Shown: piece by piece, positions 60,511 to 63,893 of the stretch
Layout: each line of letters begins with the position of its first letter
How positions within the stretch are numbered: position 1 is the stretch's first letter
Assembly: GCA_036258055.1 (NCBI GenBank)
Contig: DATAEK010000091.1
Coordinates: forward strand, 1 to 63,893
Direction: 5' to 3'
From: DATAEK01 sp036258055
GTDB taxonomy: Bacteria > Acidobacteriota > Vicinamibacteria > Vicinamibacterales > 2-12-FULL-66-21
DNA: 63,893 nt
Program-made: the position numbers and the translations under genes
Notes under the pieces: generated by a model
Seen by the model: only the letters and a program-made list of their open reading frames with translations
Told to the model about the DNA's origin: nothing
The model's database searches: none

Positions 60511-61809
60511 ATGAAGACTGAGTTCATAGACGTCAGCGATACCCGCAAGAATCTCGTCGTCGAAATCCCGAGCACGGTCGTGGATGCCGAGATCGACAAG
60601 GTGTCGCGCGACTACAGCCGCGCCGCGCGTATCCCCGGATTCAGACCGGGCAAGGTGCCGGCAAAGGTCGTGCGTCAGCGGTTCCGCGATCAGATCCTTC
60701 ACGACGTCGCGCACGGACTGATCCCTCGCGCGGTCGACGAAGCGCTCCGTTCGCGCGGCGTCGAGCCCGTGGACACCCCGGACATAAAGGATGTCGTGGT
60801 CGAGGAAGGACAGCCGCTCAAGTTCACGGCCAGCTTCGAGACGGTGCCGCCCATCGACCCGGGCGAGTACTCAGCCATCACGCTCCGCCGCAAGGCCCCG
60901 CACGTCGAAGACCCGAACGTCGACGACGCTCTGTCGCGCCTGCGGGAACGCGCGGCGCGGTACGACCCGGTCGAAGGACGCGGCATCGAGTCCGGCGATT
61001 CCGTCGTCCTCGACATGCGCCGCACCGCGGCCGCCAAGGACAGCGACGCCGCCGGCGACAAGCAGACCGACCGTCACGACAACGTCTCGGTCGAGATCGG
61101 CGCTTCCGCGAACCCTCCGGGCTTCGACGCGCAGCTGATCGGGCTGGGGGCCGGGCAATCCAAGAGCTTCGATATCCGTTATCCCGACGACTACGTAATC
61201 CAGGAGCTCGCCGGCACGACCGTCAAGTACGACGTCGACGTCAAGACGATCCGGAAGCGCGTCATGCCGGCGCTCGACGACGAATTCGCGAAGGACGTCG
61301 GCGAGTTCGATTCGCTCGACGCGCTCCGCGCGCGCGTCCGTGCCGACCTCGAACACGAGGCATCGCATGCCGCCGAGCGCGAAGTGCGCGCCGACCTTCT
61401 CCGCCAGCTCGCCTCACGGGTGACCTTCGACGTGCCGTCGGCGCTGCTGGACCGCGAGGTCGACCGGCGCGTCGAAGAGTTCGTGCGCCGGCTGATCGAG
61501 CAGCAAATCGACCCCACGCGCACCAACATCAACTGGGAAGAGTTCCGGGAGCGTCAGCGTGACGCCGCCGCCGAGGCGGTCAAGGGCGCGCTCGTCCTCG
61601 ACGAGGTGGCGCGCCGCGAACAGATCAGCGTCGACGACGCGGATGTCGACGCGGAAGTCGAGCGGTACGCCGAGCGTTCCGGCCGGACGGCGGCCGCCGT
61701 CCGCGCGCGACTCGAAAAGGAAGGCGGGCTCGCGCGACTGTACTCGGGGCTTCGCCGGGAGCGGACCGTCGACTTCCTGCTCTCGCGCGCGACGGTTCTC
61801 ACCGAGTAA
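60511..61809 (+). CDS. tig: Trigger factor, ribosome-associated chaperone and prolyl isomerase
   Basis: The 432-residue product has the family layout. The N-terminal ribosome-binding domain (about 1-110) carries the variant signature IPGFRPGKVPAKVVRQRF at about 40-57. The FKBP-like peptidyl-prolyl isomerase domain (about 150-235) includes SVEIGASANPPGFDAQLIGL. The C-terminal helical cradle is at about 255-432. It shields nascent chains at the ribosome exit. The start at 60511 gives the usual N-terminus (MKTEFIDVSDTRKNL). It precedes clpP and clpX as in many bacteria, with its own region after the tRNA. Confidence 0.95.
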   Translation: MKTEFIDVSDTRKNLVVEIPSTVVDAEIDKVSRDYSRAARIPGFRPGKVPAKVVRQRFRDQILHDVAHGLIPRAVDEALRSRGVEPVDTPDIKDVVVEEGQPLKFTASFETVPPIDPGEYSAITLRRKAPHVEDPNVDDALSRLRERAARYDPVEGRGIESGDSVVLDMRRTAAAKDSDAAGDKQTDRHDNVSVEIGASANPPGFDAQLIGLGAGQSKSFDIRYPDDYVIQELAGTTVKYDVDVKTIRKRVMPALDDEFAKDVGEFDSLDALRARVRADLEHEASHAAEREVRADLLRQLASRVTFDVPSALLDREVDRRVEEFVRRLIEQQIDPTRTNINWEEFRERQRDAAAEAVKGALVLDEVARREQISVDDADVDAEVERYAERSGRTAAAVRARLEKEGGLARLYSGLRRERTVDFLLSRATVLTE

Positions 61810-61890
61810 TCTCGGCGATTCCGGTAATTCCGGCGTTTTTGGCCATTCAACGCGAAGCCGGCCGCGTAACGGTTCCGAACCTGAAGCCGA

Positions 61891-61896
61891 TATAGT
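61891..61896 (+). promoter_or_regulatory. Possible -10 element upstream of clpP
   Basis: TATAGT, about 100 nt before the clpP ATG. No good -35 is visible. It suggests that clpPX have a promoter separate from tig. Confidence 0.4.
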
Positions 61897-61995
61897 ACAT
61901 TGGTGTCGCGTCAGCGCCGGGTCGAGTCGAGCGCCGGCTTCGCGCCGCCCTTCCCAGCACCCTCAATTCCACAACGTTTCTCAGTTTCGCTTGTT

Positions 61996-62595
61996 ATGGC
62001 CGAACGCATGCAGCTCATTCCGATGGTGGTCGAGCAGACCAACCGCGGGGAGCGCGCCTACGACATCTTTTCGCGGCTCCTGAAAGACAGCATCATCTTC
62101 ATCGGCACGCCGATTGACGACAACGTCGCCAATCTCGTGATCGCGCAGATGCTGTTCCTGGAAGCGGAGGATCCGGACCGGGACATCCTCCTCTATATCA
62201 ACAGCCCGGGCGGGGTCGTCACGGCCGGCATGGCCATTTACGACACCATGCAGTTCATCAAGCCGGACGTGCAGACCTATTGCATCGGGCAGGCAGCGTC
62301 GGTGGCGGCGGTGCTCCTGGCGGCGGGCGCAAAGGGTAAACGGTTCTCCCTTCCCAACTCGCGGATCCTGATTCACCAGCCGTGGGTACAGGGTCTGGGG
62401 GGGCAGACGACCGACATCGACATCCACGCTCGTGAGCTGCTGCGGACACGCGAGCGCCTCAATCAAATCCTGGCGCTGCATACCGGCCAGCCCCTGAAAC
62501 GTATCCAGGACGATACAGAGCGGGACTACATCATGAGCCCCGACCAGGGGAAGGAATACGGTATCATTGATGACGTCATCCGGAAGCGGGCCTAG
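61996..62595 (+). CDS. clpP: ATP-dependent Clp protease proteolytic subunit
   Basis: The 199-residue product has the Ser-His-Asp protease signatures: GQAASVAAVLLAAG (catalytic Ser about 103), RILIHQPWVQG (His about 128) and Asp in TERDYIMS (about 177). The N-terminal MQLIPMVVEQTNRGERAYDI is canonical. ClpP forms the tetradecameric barrel that degrades substrates fed by ClpX. The ATG at 61996 fits the family start; a TTG at 61900 would add an unrelated 32 residues. clpX begins 36 nt downstream. Confidence 0.96.
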   Translation: MAERMQLIPMVVEQTNRGERAYDIFSRLLKDSIIFIGTPIDDNVANLVIAQMLFLEAEDPDRDILLYINSPGGVVTAGMAIYDTMQFIKPDVQTYCIGQAASVAAVLLAAGAKGKRFSLPNSRILIHQPWVQGLGGQTTDIDIHARELLRTRERLNQILALHTGQPLKRIQDDTERDYIMSPDQGKEYGIIDDVIRKRA

Positions 62596-62631
62596 CTCGG
62601 TCCGCTACCCCGACAATCCGGGACCACCCTG

Positions 62632-63882
62632 ATGGTGAAAAAAACTGGCGACGGCGAGATCCTGCGCTGCTCCTTCTGCAACAAGGATCAGAACGACGTC
62701 CGCAAGCTGATAGCCGGCCCGACGGTATTCATCTGCGATGAGTGCGTCGAGGTCTGCAACGACATCATCGCCGACGACAATCGTTTCGAGGCGCGCGGCG
62801 GCGCGCGATCGTCGCTCCCGGTTCCGCAGGAGATCAAGAAGTTCCTCGACGAGTACGTCATCGGCCAGGAACAGACCAAGAAGAAGCTCGCCGTCGCCGT
62901 TTACAACCATTACAAACGAATCGAAATCCAGAAGCAGGCGCGCAGCCGGAACGAGATCGAGCTGACGAAGTCGAATATCCTGCTCATCGGTCCGACCGGC
63001 ACCGGCAAGACGCTCCTCGCTCAGACCCTCGCCAAGCTGCTCTCTGTCCCCTTCACCATCGTCGACGCGACCACCCTGACCGAGGCGGGGTATGTGGGCG
63101 AGGACGTCGAGAACATCATCCTGAAGCTGCTGCAGGCGGCGGGCGGGGACATCGAGAAGTGCCAGCAGGGGATCATTTACATCGACGAGGTCGACAAGAT
63201 CTGCCGCAAGGACGAGAACCCGTCGATCACCCGCGACGTCTCGGGTGAAGGGGTCCAGCAGGCGCTCCTGAAGATTCTCGAGGGCACGGTCGCCAACGTG
63301 CCGCCGCAGGGCGGGCGCAAACATCCCCACCAGGAGTTCTTCCAGGTCGATACGACCAACATCCTGTTCATCTGCGGCGGGGCCTTCGTGGGACTCGACA
63401 AGCAGATCGAGCGTCGAACAGGGAAGAAGACGCTCGGGTTCAAGGCTGACGTCAAATCGGTCTCGAACCGGGACATCGGGACCACGCTGGAGATGGTGGA
63501 GCCCGAGGATCTCATCAAGTACGGGCTGATCCCGGAGTTCGTCGGCCGCCTCCCGGTCATCGGCACCCTGCACGAGCTCGACAAGGCGGCCCTGGTGCAG
63601 ATCCTGACGCAGCCTCGAAACGCCATCACGCGTCAGTACCAGAAGCTCTTCGAGTACGAGAACGTGAAGCTTCGCTTCACGGACGACTCCCTCGAGGCGA
63701 TCGCGGAAGCCGCGCTGCAGCGCAAGATCGGCGCGCGCGGCCTCCGGATGATCATCGAAGACATGATGATGGATCTGATGTACACGCTCCCCGGCCAGAA
63801 GAAGGTTCGCGAGTGCGTCATCACCCGGGAAGTCGTGCAGAGCAAAGAAAAGCCGATTACACTGATAGAGAAAGCCGGTTAG
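62632..63882 (+). CDS. clpX: Clp protease ATP-binding unfoldase subunit
   Basis: The 416-residue product has an N-terminal zinc-binding domain (CSFCNKDQ, then ICDECVEVCNDI). The AAA+ module shows Walker A GPTGTGKT (about 122-129), Walker B IYIDEVDKI (about 182-190), the pore loop in EAGYVGEDVENI, and sensor 2 GARGLR. The IGF-type loop needed for ClpP docking appears as LGF in KKTLGFKAD. It unfolds substrates and feeds ClpP. The stop codon falls 11 nt before the window end. Third gene of tig-clpP-clpX. Confidence 0.97.
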   Translation: MVKKTGDGEILRCSFCNKDQNDVRKLIAGPTVFICDECVEVCNDIIADDNRFEARGGARSSLPVPQEIKKFLDEYVIGQEQTKKKLAVAVYNHYKRIEIQKQARSRNEIELTKSNILLIGPTGTGKTLLAQTLAKLLSVPFTIVDATTLTEAGYVGEDVENIILKLLQAAGGDIEKCQQGIIYIDEVDKICRKDENPSITRDVSGEGVQQALLKILEGTVANVPPQGGRKHPHQEFFQVDTTNILFICGGAFVGLDKQIERRTGKKTLGFKADVKSVSNRDIGTTLEMVEPEDLIKYGLIPEFVGRLPVIGTLHELDKAALVQILTQPRNAITRQYQKLFEYENVKLRFTDDSLEAIAEAALQRKIGARGLRMIIEDMMMDLMYTLPGQKKVRECVITREVVQSKEKPITLIEKAG

Positions 63883-63893
63883 CCCTCAGCTAT

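Overview
The window is about 64 kb of GC-rich (roughly 65 %) bacterial chromosome. Gene content points to an Acidobacteriota-like organism, probably near Vicinamibacteria: Hanks-type kinases fused to ATPase/TPR modules, a PEP-CTERM protein, CBM9/DUF5916 barrels, many secreted esterases and peptidases, ergothioneine genes and Ku. This placement is inferred from gene content; no rRNA or other phylogenetic marker beyond tig, clpP and clpX is present. I see no phage, integrase, transposase, CRISPR array or rRNA. One tRNA (Leu, anticodon TAG) lies at 60340-60426.

Layout. 1-6.6 kb: 5' part of a Ser/Thr kinase gene (runs off the left edge), a glucuronoyl-esterase-like protein, a PEP-CTERM protein behind a sigma54-type promoter, and a coupled acetylesterase/ThuA pair. 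6.6-12 kb: a leaderless-looking small gene, a cytochrome P450, a long coiled-coil protein and a TPR protein. 12-16.3 kb: a tightly coupled four-gene ABC exporter operon (two FtsX/MacB-like permeases, one ATPase, and an AttH/CrtC-like lipocalin protein with its own FtsX-like N-terminal helix). 16.4-26 kb: an AdiC-like antiporter, a 58-residue Cys-rich protein, an M48 protease, a duplicated CPBP membrane protease, an esterase, and two secreted proteins in one operon. 26-36 kb: a membrane patatin-like lipase converging on a kinase-ATPase-TPR regulator, an acetoacetate-decarboxylase-family gene, and a catalase-like/di-heme cytochrome operon. 36-46 kb: a Kbl-like enzyme, an M14 carboxypeptidase, and an ECF sigma/anti-sigma locus with two Spy/CpxP-like proteins and twin divergent ECF promoters. 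46-60 kb: two small co-transcribed genes, a lamin-tail nuclease, a WYL regulator, a CBM9/DUF5916 barrel, a truncated PQQ sugar dehydrogenase, egtD-egtB-ku, and a secreted protein. 60-63.9 kb: tRNA-Leu then tig-clpP-clpX.

The most unusual material is intergenic. (1) Degenerate tandem arrays with a strict 7-bp period occur at eight or more loci, with a different 7-bp unit at each. (2) A dispersed GC-rich repeat of about 165 bp (end motif GCATTTCTCAGCGCTCG, then GGGGCCCC) has about eight full or partial copies. Two copies 20 kb apart share 97 positions with two differences, and one copy sits exactly where a sugar dehydrogenase gene has lost its 5' part. (3) Hairpins closed by the mini-loop GCGAAGC accompany both. 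(4) Several genes have a TANNNT hexamer 6-7 nt before the start codon, suggesting leaderless mRNAs; one such hexamer lies in the end of a repeat copy.
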